From NCBI GenBank assembly GCA_900314595.1, contig OMVW01000003.1:62001-126000 (forward strand): a DNA stretch of 64,000 bases, read 5' to 3'. Under the pieces are notes generated by a model. The model did no database searches. It saw nothing but the letters and a program-made list of their open reading frames with translations, and was not told where the DNA came from. This DNA comes from an uncultured Dialister sp. Lineage in GTDB: Bacteria > Bacillota > Negativicutes > Veillonellales > Dialisteraceae. This document shows, one piece after another, positions 45,287 to 53,191 of this stretch. Within the stretch, counting starts at the first letter, position 1. Each line of letters starts with the position of its first letter. The translations under genes were made by a program, and so were the position numbers.

Positions 45287-46270
45287 TTATTTCACATGGT
45301 AATAATCTTTATACCAGGCTGCGAAATGAGACAGTCCCTCTTTCAGCGAAGTGGAAGGCTTGAAACCGAAATCCTTTTCCAGTTCGCTGATATCCGCATA
45401 GGTCTGATAGACGTCGCCGGGCTGCATGGGCAGGAATTCCTTCTTTGCCTTTCTACCGATGGCATCCTCAAGGATTTCAATGAATTTCATGAGCCGCACA
45501 GGATGATTATTTCCGATATTATAGACTTTGTAAGGATCGCTATCCTGATTCGGCTTTGCCGGAGATTCCAGCATGCAGCAGATGCCGTTTACGATATCAT
45601 CCACATAGGTGAAGTCACGGAGCATATCGCCGTTGTTATAGACCTGAATCGTCTCATTTCTCACAATTTTATTGGTAAATTTGAAATAAGCCATATCCGG
45701 ACGTCCAAAAGGTCCATAGACGGTAAAGAAACGGAGCCCCGTGGCCGGGATTTTATAGAGATGGGCATAAGTATAGGCCATGAGTTCGTCCGATTTCTTT
45801 GTTGCCGCATAAAGACTGATGGGATGATCCACGAAATCGTCGGTAGAGAAAGGAACTTTTTCCTGATTCCCATAGACAGAGGAACTGGAAGCAAAGAGAA
45901 GATTTTCCACAGGGTAATGACGGCAGGCTTCGAGGATATGGAAAAAACCAACGATATTGGACTGGATGTAGGAATCGGGATGATCAATGCTGTAGCGCAC
46001 CCCTGCCTGGGCAGCCAGATTGACCACAATATCCGGATGAAAGGCAGTAAAAACTCCAGTCACTGCCTCTTTGTCGGCCAGGTCGCCTTTGATAAAGGTA
46101 TAGGGGCCCCCTTTGCACTTCAGGTCTGCCAGGCGGTCTTCCTTCAGTTTCGGATCATAATAATCATTCATATTATCGAAGCCGATGACTTCATACCCTT
46201 TTTCCAGCAGTTTTTTACTCAGATGATAGCCAATAAAGCCGGCACCGCCGGTGACAAGAATTTTTTTCAT
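45287..46270 (-). CDS. NAD-dependent sugar epimerase (UDP-glucuronate 4-epimerase-like)
   Basis: A 327-residue extended short-chain dehydrogenase. The NAD motif TGGAGFIGYHL is near 6-16, and the catalytic region has SSSSVYG, then YAATKKSDE with the Tyr-x3-Lys pair. The C-terminal EFLPMQPGDVYQTYAD is the usual mark of UDP-glucuronate 4-epimerases, so UDP-galacturonate is the probable product. The start at 46270 has AGGAG 8 bases upstream. Confidence 0.87.
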   Translation of the reverse strand: MKKILVTGGAGFIGYHLSKKLLEKGYEVIGFDNMNDYYDPKLKEDRLADLKCKGGPYTFIKGDLADKEAVTGVFTAFHPDIVVNLAAQAGVRYSIDHPDSYIQSNIVGFFHILEACRHYPVENLLFASSSSVYGNQEKVPFSTDDFVDHPISLYAATKKSDELMAYTYAHLYKIPATGLRFFTVYGPFGRPDMAYFKFTNKIVRNETIQVYNNGDMLRDFTYVDDIVNGICCMLESPAKPNQDSDPYKVYNIGNNHPVRLMKFIEILEDAIGRKAKKEFLPMQPGDVYQTYADISELEKDFGFKPSTSLKEGLSHFAAWYKDYYHVK

Positions 46271-46354
46271 AGGGTTCACTCCTGTAATTCAATGATATTA
46301 TTCCTTATTATACCAAATCGGCCGCTTCCATGGGACCCGTTTCAAAAAAGGGAC

Positions 46355-46945
46355 TCACGATTTCCAAAGCTTTTCCGCGCAGTCTGCCATGCGTTCATAG
46401 CCAGTGCGGTTTGGATGAATGCCATCCGAATAATAACGGTCATCTGCAGGAAGAGCTTTCTGAAAATCAATGAAAGGAAGGAAAAGTTCTGCAGACAGGC
46501 TCCTCAGGAATTCGCCATACTTCTCAAGATCTTTCTGATTGGCCTCAAAGAAATCTTCCTGCTGCCAGCCGGTGTAAATGCTTTTCTCCGTAGCCGGAAT
46601 GGGAATGCCCAAAGTCAGGGGCACTTTTTCTGAAATATTTCCAACTTCTATCTCTACAATTCTTTCCAGTACGTCAAGGCGGAGACCACAAAGGATATCA
46701 TTGGTCCCGCCCATGAAAAAGAATCCTTCCGCTTTCCCCGGGCGGGTCGTAAAACCTTCCATGAGGTCAAAAATATCCCTCACCCCTGTCCCGCAGGCAC
46801 CATGGTTATAGAAAGAGATTCCCTGTATTCTTTTATCCAGCAGTTCCACCCATCCCTGTCCGGGAAGGACGCCAAAGCCCGCCGTCAGGCTGTCTCCAAA
46901 GCAGTGGATGATTTTAATTTCCTTTTGATTCCAGCTTTTAGTCAT
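46355..46945 (-). CDS. SGNH/GDSL-family hydrolase
   Basis: A 196-residue SGNH hydrolase. Block I is FGDSLTAGFG with the nucleophile Ser, block III is GGTNDIL, and block V is DGIHPNRTG with the Asp and His. No signal peptide is visible, so it acts in the cytoplasm unless exported otherwise. It could be an esterase acting on acyl or acetyl groups of the glycans made by its neighbours. It is the first gene of this minus-strand cluster. Confidence 0.85.
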   Translation of the reverse strand: MTKSWNQKEIKIIHCFGDSLTAGFGVLPGQGWVELLDKRIQGISFYNHGACGTGVRDIFDLMEGFTTRPGKAEGFFFMGGTNDILCGLRLDVLERIVEIEVGNISEKVPLTLGIPIPATEKSIYTGWQQEDFFEANQKDLEKYGEFLRSLSAELFLPFIDFQKALPADDRYYSDGIHPNRTGYERMADCAEKLWKS

Positions 46946-47003
46946 AACCCTTCACCTCATGTCCATCATATCACAGAAAGAACTTTTTCATATCTGTTTC
47001 CAT

Positions 47004-47038
47004 AAAAAAACAGCCTCTCCGGAGAGAAGCTGTTCTTT
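47004..47038 (-). terminator. Terminator of the RND operon
   Basis: AACAGC and GCTGTT arms with an inner CTCTCC/GGAGAG stem, followed by T7 on the minus strand. Confidence 0.9.
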
Positions 47039-47040
47039 GA

Positions 47041-50000
47041 TTATTCTTCCACTGTTATATTCTTTCTTGGTTTCTTGAACCCATGGATTCGTTCAATGAC
47101 GATGTAAAGCATAGGTACAATGAATACCTGGAAGAAGGTGGCAGAGAGCACACCGAATACAACGGCAATACCCATTTCGGAACGAGAATTGGAACCTGCG
47201 CCCGTAGAGAGGGCCAACGGTACGTTACCAAGGATGAAGGCAAAGGAGGTCATCAGGATCGGGCGGAGACGAATCTTCGATGCTTCAATGGATGCTTTGA
47301 CGACTTCCATTCCTGCGTCGGTACGGACTTTCGCATATTCGACGATCAGGATGGCGTTCTTTGCGGCCAGACCGATGATAGTGAGAAGACCAATCTGGAA
47401 ATAAATATCGTTATACACATTGAAGGCAAAGGCACCAAGGCAGGCTCCAAAGAACCCGGTCGGGATACCAAGGATGACGGAGAATGGGACTTTCCAGCTT
47501 TCGTAGAGAGCTGCCAGGGACAGGAATACGAAGAGCATACCGAAGGCCAGTGCATAAACTGTCTTGCCGCCGGCTTCGCGTTCCTGTGCAGAAGATTCAG
47601 CGAAAGCATAAGAATAACCATTTGGAAGAGTCTGCTTCGCCACTTCTTCCAGCGCATCCAGTGCCTGGCCAGAGGAATAACCATCTGCCTGGTTACCGCC
47701 AATCTTGACAGCCGGGAAGTTGTTATAACGGGTAATGACAGCTACGGCATTCGATCTCTTCGGGGTAATGAAGTTGGAAATCGGAACCATATTGCCATTA
47801 TTGTCACGAACGGTAAGGAACTTGTTGTCATTCACGCTCATACGGTATTCCGTGTCTGCCTGAACGATAACCTTGTAGTTACGGCCGAAAGTGGTAAAAT
47901 CGTTGACCTGGATAGAACCATAGTAAGTCTGAAGGGCTGTGAAGATATCGCCCACGTTGACACCATTCTTGGCTGCTTTTTCACGGTCAATATTGAAATT
48001 ATAAGAAGGAGTATCCATACGGAACGTGGTGTAAGCCATCTGGATTTCAGGACGCTGGTTGGCAGCAGCCAGGAATTCACCGATAATGGCCTGCATGTTT
48101 TCGTTGGAATCGCCGTTCTTATTCTGAATGTACAGAGAGAAACCGCCGGAGTTGCCAAGGCCCGGAATTGGAGACGGGTTCAGAGGCATCAGGGATACGC
48201 CAGGATGGGTGGCATTGAAGGCAAAGCCCTTGGCCATGACGGCATTGATCTGTTCACTTGGAGCCTTGCGGTCATCCCAGGGTTTCAGCTTGATGAAAGA
48301 CAGGCCGGCATTTGGTTTCTGTCCATCGGAAAGAATATCAAAACCTACAACACCCTGGGTCGTATCTACAGCAGGATCTTCCTTCATGAAATTAAGGAAT
48401 TCCGTGACATACTGGGCCGTACGGACGTTGGCAGAGCCTTCGGGCAGGGAGAATGCATTCAGGAAATACCCGTTATCTTCCTGTGGAATAAATGCGGTCG
48501 GCAGTTTGATAAACATGAAAACTGCGAGCACGAAGAGGACTACCAGGGTACCAATTGGGAACACAATGGCATGAGCCAGTTTTTCAAGGATAGCACCATA
48601 CACTTCAATCATATGATCAAAGCCATCATTGAACTTGTCCCACATGCGGTCAAACCGACCTTTGTCGGCTTTCTTCTTTGCCGGTTTCAGGAGGCCGGCG
48701 CAGAGAGCCGGGGTCAGGGAAAGTGCGGTAAATGCAGAAAGCAGTACGGAAACCGCAATGGTCAAGGCGAACTGTTTATACAGGATACCCATAATGCCGC
48801 CCAGGAAAGCAACTGGCACGAATACGGCAGCCAGAACGACGGCGACGCCGATTACCGGGCTCTGTACCTTCGCCATAGCTGCGACAGTGGCTTCTCTCGG
48901 CTGCAGATTGTTATACCGCATTTCATATTCCACGGCTTCAATGACGACGATAGCATCATCGACGACCAGCCCGATTGCCAGAACCATGGCAAAGAGGGTC
49001 AGTGTATTGATTGTAAAACCAAGGACGTTGAAAGCTGCAATGGTACCCAGCAAAGATACCGGTACGGCAATCATCGGGATGATGGTAGAGCGCCAGTTCT
49101 GCAGGAAGATATATACAATGATTGCTACGATAACGAGAGCTTCTACGAAAGTATGAATAACTTCATTGATAGAGGCGAAGATGAAATCCGTATTATCCGC
49201 ATTGATGACGTAAGTCATGTCATCGGGGAAAGTCTTGGCATCTTCTGCCAGTTTTGCCTTGATGGCACCGATGGTTTCTACGGCATTGGCATCATCGGTC
49301 AGGGAGAAAGCAACGGTAGCGGCTTCTTTTTCACCGGCACGGGCGATAAAGTCAAATCCCTTTGCCGCCAGCTGGATTCTGGCCACATCTTTCAGATGAA
49401 GAAGGCTGCCGTCACTGTTGGTCCGAAGAACGATATCCCCGAATTCCGCTTCCGTCACGAGACGGCCTTTGGCGGTGATGACATACTGGAAAGGCTGATC
49501 CTTGGTGACCGGAGCCGCACCGATATGACCGGCTGCAATCTGCTGGTTCTGGTTCGTGATGGCTGCAATGACTTCGCCGGCAGTCATATTGTTCTGGGCC
49601 ATCCGGGTCGGGTCGAGCCATACACGCATGGCATAATCGGAACCGAATTCCTGAACCGTGCCGACACCGGGAATAGATTTCAACTCATCCAGGTAGTTGA
49701 TACTGAAATAGTTTTTAAGGAACGTATCGTTGTATGTACCATTTGGTGAAATCAGGCTGACTACGAGTGCCATATCGCCAGAGGACTTTCTGGTAGTAAC
49801 ACCGATCTTTCTAACTGTCTCCGGAAGACCTGCGTCAGATGCGGTAACCCCGTTCTGTACACGGACTGTTGCCATATCGGAGTCCGTACCCGTCAGGAAC
49901 TGTACTGTCAAAGAGTAGTTACCGGTGGAGTTACTGGAGGATGACATACTGTCGAAACCTTCGACACCGACGACGTTCTTTTCTATGACTTCTGCCACCG

Positions 50001-50178
50001 TCTGGGCCACGACTTCTGCATCAGCGCCTGGATAAGTTGCTCTTACGGAAACCTGGGGAGGCGTGATTTTCGGATAACGGTCAATTGGAAGACTGAAACA
50101 GGAAAGAATACCGGCAATGGAAATGACCAGTGCCACAACGATGGCGAAGATAGGACGTTTAATAAAGAAATTAGCCAT
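47041..50178 (-). CDS. RND efflux transporter (HAE1 family, AcrB/MexB-like)
   Basis: A 1045-residue inner-membrane proton antiporter. It starts MANFFIKRPIFA, as HAE1 pumps do, and has 12 predicted membrane helices with two large periplasmic loops. The proton-relay Asp pair lies in GLVVDDAIVVIE and the Lys in NAILIVEYAK. It exports drugs, bile salts or other amphiphiles with a periplasmic adaptor and an outer-membrane channel. The adaptor is the next gene upstream; no TolC-like gene is in the window. Confidence 0.95.
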   Translation of the reverse strand: MANFFIKRPIFAIVVALVISIAGILSCFSLPIDRYPKITPPQVSVRATYPGADAEVVAQTVAEVIEKNVVGVEGFDSMSSSSNSTGNYSLTVQFLTGTDSDMATVRVQNGVTASDAGLPETVRKIGVTTRKSSGDMALVVSLISPNGTYNDTFLKNYFSINYLDELKSIPGVGTVQEFGSDYAMRVWLDPTRMAQNNMTAGEVIAAITNQNQQIAAGHIGAAPVTKDQPFQYVITAKGRLVTEAEFGDIVLRTNSDGSLLHLKDVARIQLAAKGFDFIARAGEKEAATVAFSLTDDANAVETIGAIKAKLAEDAKTFPDDMTYVINADNTDFIFASINEVIHTFVEALVIVAIIVYIFLQNWRSTIIPMIAVPVSLLGTIAAFNVLGFTINTLTLFAMVLAIGLVVDDAIVVIEAVEYEMRYNNLQPREATVAAMAKVQSPVIGVAVVLAAVFVPVAFLGGIMGILYKQFALTIAVSVLLSAFTALSLTPALCAGLLKPAKKKADKGRFDRMWDKFNDGFDHMIEVYGAILEKLAHAIVFPIGTLVVLFVLAVFMFIKLPTAFIPQEDNGYFLNAFSLPEGSANVRTAQYVTEFLNFMKEDPAVDTTQGVVGFDILSDGQKPNAGLSFIKLKPWDDRKAPSEQINAVMAKGFAFNATHPGVSLMPLNPSPIPGLGNSGGFSLYIQNKNGDSNENMQAIIGEFLAAANQRPEIQMAYTTFRMDTPSYNFNIDREKAAKNGVNVGDIFTALQTYYGSIQVNDFTTFGRNYKVIVQADTEYRMSVNDNKFLTVRDNNGNMVPISNFITPKRSNAVAVITRYNNFPAVKIGGNQADGYSSGQALDALEEVAKQTLPNGYSYAFAESSAQEREAGGKTVYALAFGMLFVFLSLAALYESWKVPFSVILGIPTGFFGACLGAFAFNVYNDIYFQIGLLTIIGLAAKNAILIVEYAKVRTDAGMEVVKASIEASKIRLRPILMTSFAFILGNVPLALSTGAGSNSRSEMGIAVVFGVLSATFFQVFIVPMLYIVIERIHGFKKPRKNITVEE

Positions 50179-50187
50179 AGTCCCTCC

Positions 50188-51372
50188 TTACTTCTGTGAT
50201 TCCTTGGTGCCGCCCTGATCCTTGATGGAATCGGCAGCAGACGCTTCGAGGGCTTCCTTCGTAGTTTCACTTGGATCCACAGGCTGTCCTACCTGGACTT
50301 TATTCTGGCCTTCTACGATGATGACATCGTTTTCATCAATACCACTGGTGATGATGGTATAAATACCATAAGTGCCGCCAAGCTTCACGGCTTTCTGGGC
50401 TACTTTTCCATCGACTACGACGTCAAGCATATCCTTGGCCAGGAGCTGGATCAGAGCCTTTGTCGGAACGAGGATGGAATTCTTTGCAATTTCATTATCA
50501 GAAACAAGGGCTGCATACATGCCCGGGACAAGGATGTTATCCGGGTTCGGGAAGGAAGCTTTGAGGGAGAGCTGGCCGCCGGTCAAAGTCGGATTGACCT
50601 GTACGATCTTGCCGGTGTGTCCATAAATGGAACCGTCGGAAAGGCGGATTTTCAGGGCATCCCCCAGCCTGCCGGTGGCATTGCCATCTTTATTCAGGGA
50701 GAGGTATTCATTTTCAGACATATCGAACTGCACGTAAATGGGGTCCGAATTGGAAATCGTGACGAGAGGAGTCGTGCCGGCTGCGGCAAAAGTCCCGACG
50801 TTTACGTCATCCATGGAAAGGGTACCGCTGAAAGGAGCTGTCACGATGGTATCGTTCAGGTTGTGGGAAGCAATTTCCACCTGGGCCTGAGAAGCTTCGA
50901 GGACTCCCCGGTATGCTTCGGTAGCCGCCTTCTGGCTGTCATAAGCCTGACGGGAAATGGCGCCGGTGGCAATCAGCTTTTCATAGCGGGCCAGATCCCG
51001 GTTGGCATTTTCATAGTTGGCAGCGGCCTGGGCAGTCTGTGCCTGGGCAGCGGCGAGAGTGGACTGATAGTTTCTCGTATCCAGACGGAAAAGAGGCTGG
51101 CCGGCTGTGACTCTTTCACCGCCGGAAATGAACTTTTCCGTTACCGTACCGGAAACCTTGGCCCGTACCGGCACTTCCTGCAGAGCCAGTACGGACCCGG
51201 TGTATTCACGCATAATCGGCGTATCGGACCTGAACGGTTTGAATGTGGTCACCTTCATGGCCTGCTGCTGAGCAGAGGCGTTTTTGGATGACCCGCAGCC
51301 TCCGGTCACGGCAGCGGCGGAAAACAGCAATCCTGCCGCCAGTACTGCGGCTGCAATCTTCTTATATTTCAT
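50188..51372 (-). CDS. RND periplasmic adaptor (AcrA/MexA-like) lipoprotein
   Basis: A 394-residue membrane fusion protein with a lipobox TGGC near residue 26. A lipoyl-like half motif (VPVRAKVSGTVTEKFISGGERVTAGQPLF) is followed by a coiled-coil hairpin at about 105-170, rich in Ala and Gln, and then beta-barrel parts. It links the RND pump to an outer-membrane channel. It heads the two-gene operon and lies 9 bases before the pump gene. Confidence 0.95.
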   Translation of the reverse strand: MKYKKIAAAVLAAGLLFSAAAVTGGCGSSKNASAQQQAMKVTTFKPFRSDTPIMREYTGSVLALQEVPVRAKVSGTVTEKFISGGERVTAGQPLFRLDTRNYQSTLAAAQAQTAQAAANYENANRDLARYEKLIATGAISRQAYDSQKAATEAYRGVLEASQAQVEIASHNLNDTIVTAPFSGTLSMDDVNVGTFAAAGTTPLVTISNSDPIYVQFDMSENEYLSLNKDGNATGRLGDALKIRLSDGSIYGHTGKIVQVNPTLTGGQLSLKASFPNPDNILVPGMYAALVSDNEIAKNSILVPTKALIQLLAKDMLDVVVDGKVAQKAVKLGGTYGIYTIITSGIDENDVIIVEGQNKVQVGQPVDPSETTKEALEASAADSIKDQGGTKESQK

Positions 51373-51449
51373 AAGGTACCCCCTTGCAAAAGAAAGTGGG
51401 AAGGTCAGCCCTTCCTCCTTGAAACCTTTCTCTCTTTTTAATCTTACTT

Positions 51450-51478
51450 ATTTTAGCAAACAGTTGACTTTAAGTCAA
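51450..51478 (-). promoter_or_regulatory. RND operon promoter with palindromic operator
   Basis: TTGACT (51478-51473), 17 bases, TAAAAT (51455-51450) on the minus strand. The perfect 15-base palindrome TTGACTTTAAGTCAA (51464-51478) covers the -35 and part of the spacer, as a repressor site would. Confidence 0.7.
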
Positions 51479-51541
51479 TATAAATGGTAAAACAATACCT
51501 CCAAAATGATAGAAAATTTTTTTTGAATTCTGTCCCCTCTT

Positions 51542-52009
51542 TTATATCCTGTCCACCGGTACCTTGACGACTGCTTTACGCAGTTTTTCTGGTCCCTTTT
51601 CTCCCATGCAGAGAGGACGATGAAGATCGGCGGGGAAGAAAATGGCAAAGCGGCCGGTGGTGAAATAGATGGATGATTCTTTTTCATTGGATTTAAAGAA
51701 ATAAAGATCCCTGTCCTCATGGGCCTCGATGATTTCTTCCTTTCCGGAAGCCGGATGGACGCCGATCCACTCCTCATTTCCTTTGATTTCAAACTGGATG
51801 TCGACGAATTTTTTATGACCTTCCAGTTTCCTGTCTTCTTTCGGTTCCGTGCATGGGGACTCTACAGACATCTGGCAGCCAAGAATGTCATATTTGCCAT
51901 CCTTTTTTTCCGCAAAGGGAAAATCTTTCACCGCCTCGAGGCAAAGCAGAAGAAATGAGGGAATCTGTTTTTTATAGGCATCCAGATGGTTGATATCACC
52001 GGCAATCAT
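51542..52009 (-). CDS. YhcH/YjgK/YiaL family protein
   Basis: A 155-residue cupin-like protein of the YhcH/EbgC (DUF386) family. The HKKFVDIQFEIKGNEEWIG segment and the C-terminal FFPADLHRPLCMG with metal-binding His are typical. Relatives are linked to sialic acid or anomeric sugar metabolism, but no such genes are adjacent here, so its substrate is unknown. The start at 52009 has AAGGAGG 6 bases upstream; the frame is open 14 codons further. Confidence 0.88.
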   Translation of the reverse strand: MIAGDINHLDAYKKQIPSFLLLCLEAVKDFPFAEKKDGKYDILGCQMSVESPCTEPKEDRKLEGHKKFVDIQFEIKGNEEWIGVHPASGKEEIIEAHEDRDLYFFKSNEKESSIYFTTGRFAIFFPADLHRPLCMGEKGPEKLRKAVVKVPVDRI

Positions 52010-52165
52010 GATGATCCTCCTTATAATGAAAAATGTTTTTGTTTTTATCATACCACAATTTGAAGGAAGTCCTCAATTTTTCAGAGGTAATAGATGCTCA
52101 CCTGCCAGAATGAATATGCCTGTTATACATACACTGTCAATTGAATTTCTATCTGTCCCTCTGAA

Positions 52166-52194
52166 TTGACACTGCCCACAATCTATGGTATAGT
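52166..52194 (+). promoter_or_regulatory. Promoter of the methionine synthase operon
   Basis: Perfect TTGACA, 17 bases, TATAGT on the plus strand. Confidence 0.8.
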
Positions 52195-52200
52195 TTCAGT

Positions 52201-52470
52201 TAATCACAGATTTGCGATGAAGAGAAGAGTATGCGGAAAGGACCGGCAAAGAGAGCCCCGTCTGGTGAAAAAGGGTGCGGAAGATTCTGCAGAAGATGGA
52301 CTCCGAGCAGGGATGGCCGAATCATGAAGTCTCCCGGGTGCGCCCGATACAGCGCTCAAGTATCAAGGCATCTGCCGGCGTACCTATAGAGGTTTCTTCA
52401 GCAATGAAGAGATAAAATTGGGTGGTAACACGAATCTTTCGTCCCTTTGGGAGGAAAGATTTTTTATTTT
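52201..52470 (+). promoter_or_regulatory. T-box leader with AUG (Met) specifier
   Basis: Loop-E AGUA is at 52228-52231. The specifier loop reads GAAG-AUG-G with AUG at 52296-52298. Distal stem I (GAGAGCCC ... GGTGAAAAAGGGTGCGG) matches the Cys T-box at 24.8 kb. The T-box motif GGGTGGTAACACG is at 52420-52432, and the terminator AATCTTTC/GAAAGATT with a T run ends at about 52470. Uncharged tRNA-Met should allow read-through. Confidence 0.92.
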
Positions 52471-52483
52471 CAAAGGAGGTTGT

Positions 52484-53146
52484 ATGCCTTTCTATAATGG
52501 AACACTGTTCATGATTGACAGAAAAGAAATGCTCCGCTATGCGGGCATGAATCCAAAGGCGCCTGACTTCCCAACAGAAATGGTGGATGAGGCCATCGAA
52601 GAGGCCCTGGCCCTGGCGGAGCCGAAGGGCATTTGGAAAGTCCTCCCCTACGATCCGGAAAAAGGACTCATAGAGGGCAGACCGCCTCTCCAGCTTACAG
52701 GAAACAGCATCCGTCATCACCTTTCTTCCTCTTTCTCCGTGGCCGTCATGGCTGTCACTGTAGGAGATGAAATAGAAAAAGCTTCTGATGATGCTTTCAG
52801 AAATGGCCGGTATGTAGAAGGGCTTCTTCTTGATGCCGCCGCGACTACGGCCACGGAACATCTGGCAGACCAGGTAGACCGGCTCATTCAGAAAGAAGCG
52901 GAAAAAGACGGACAGAAAACGGCCTGGCGCTTTTCCCCGGGCTACGGGGACTGGCCGGTTACGGCACAAAAAGAGTTTGCCCGTATCATAGAAACAGATC
53001 AAATCGGTATTTCCGTAACGGACCATTCCATGCTGTTTCCAAGAAAATCAGTTACTGCCATTATCGGTATTTCCAAATGCAGCCAGCGCCCGGCGCCGGC
53101 CAAGTGCAGGACCTGTTCCCTTGTGACCTGCCCATTCCGGCATTAA
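52484..53146 (+). CDS. Methionine synthase activation-domain protein (separate subunit)
   Basis: A 220-residue protein matching the AdoMet-binding reactivation domain of cobalamin-dependent methionine synthase. RFSPGYGDWP near 143-152 and the PRKSVTAIIGIS segment are the family signature. In E. coli this domain is the C-terminus of MetH; here it is a stand-alone gene ahead of a MetH lacking it. The C-terminus adds a Cys-x8-Cys-x2-Cys-x4-Cys cluster that could bind metal. The start at 52484 has AAAGGAGG upstream. Confidence 0.9.
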   Translation: MPFYNGTLFMIDRKEMLRYAGMNPKAPDFPTEMVDEAIEEALALAEPKGIWKVLPYDPEKGLIEGRPPLQLTGNSIRHHLSSSFSVAVMAVTVGDEIEKASDDAFRNGRYVEGLLLDAAATTATEHLADQVDRLIQKEAEKDGQKTAWRFSPGYGDWPVTAQKEFARIIETDQIGISVTDHSMLFPRKSVTAIIGISKCSQRPAPAKCRTCSLVTCPFRH

Positions 53147-53191
53147 ATGTCTATAATAAGAAGAAAAATATTTTTATAAAGGAGAATCTGT

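Noticed and set aside
47083..49749. An 888-codon open frame opposite the RND pump gene
   Set aside because: It mirrors a full-length, motif-complete pump gene. The translation is low-complexity and family-free.
53147..53191. A cobalamin riboswitch before metH
   Set aside because: The gap is too short and the operon leader is a clear T-box; no B12-box was seen.
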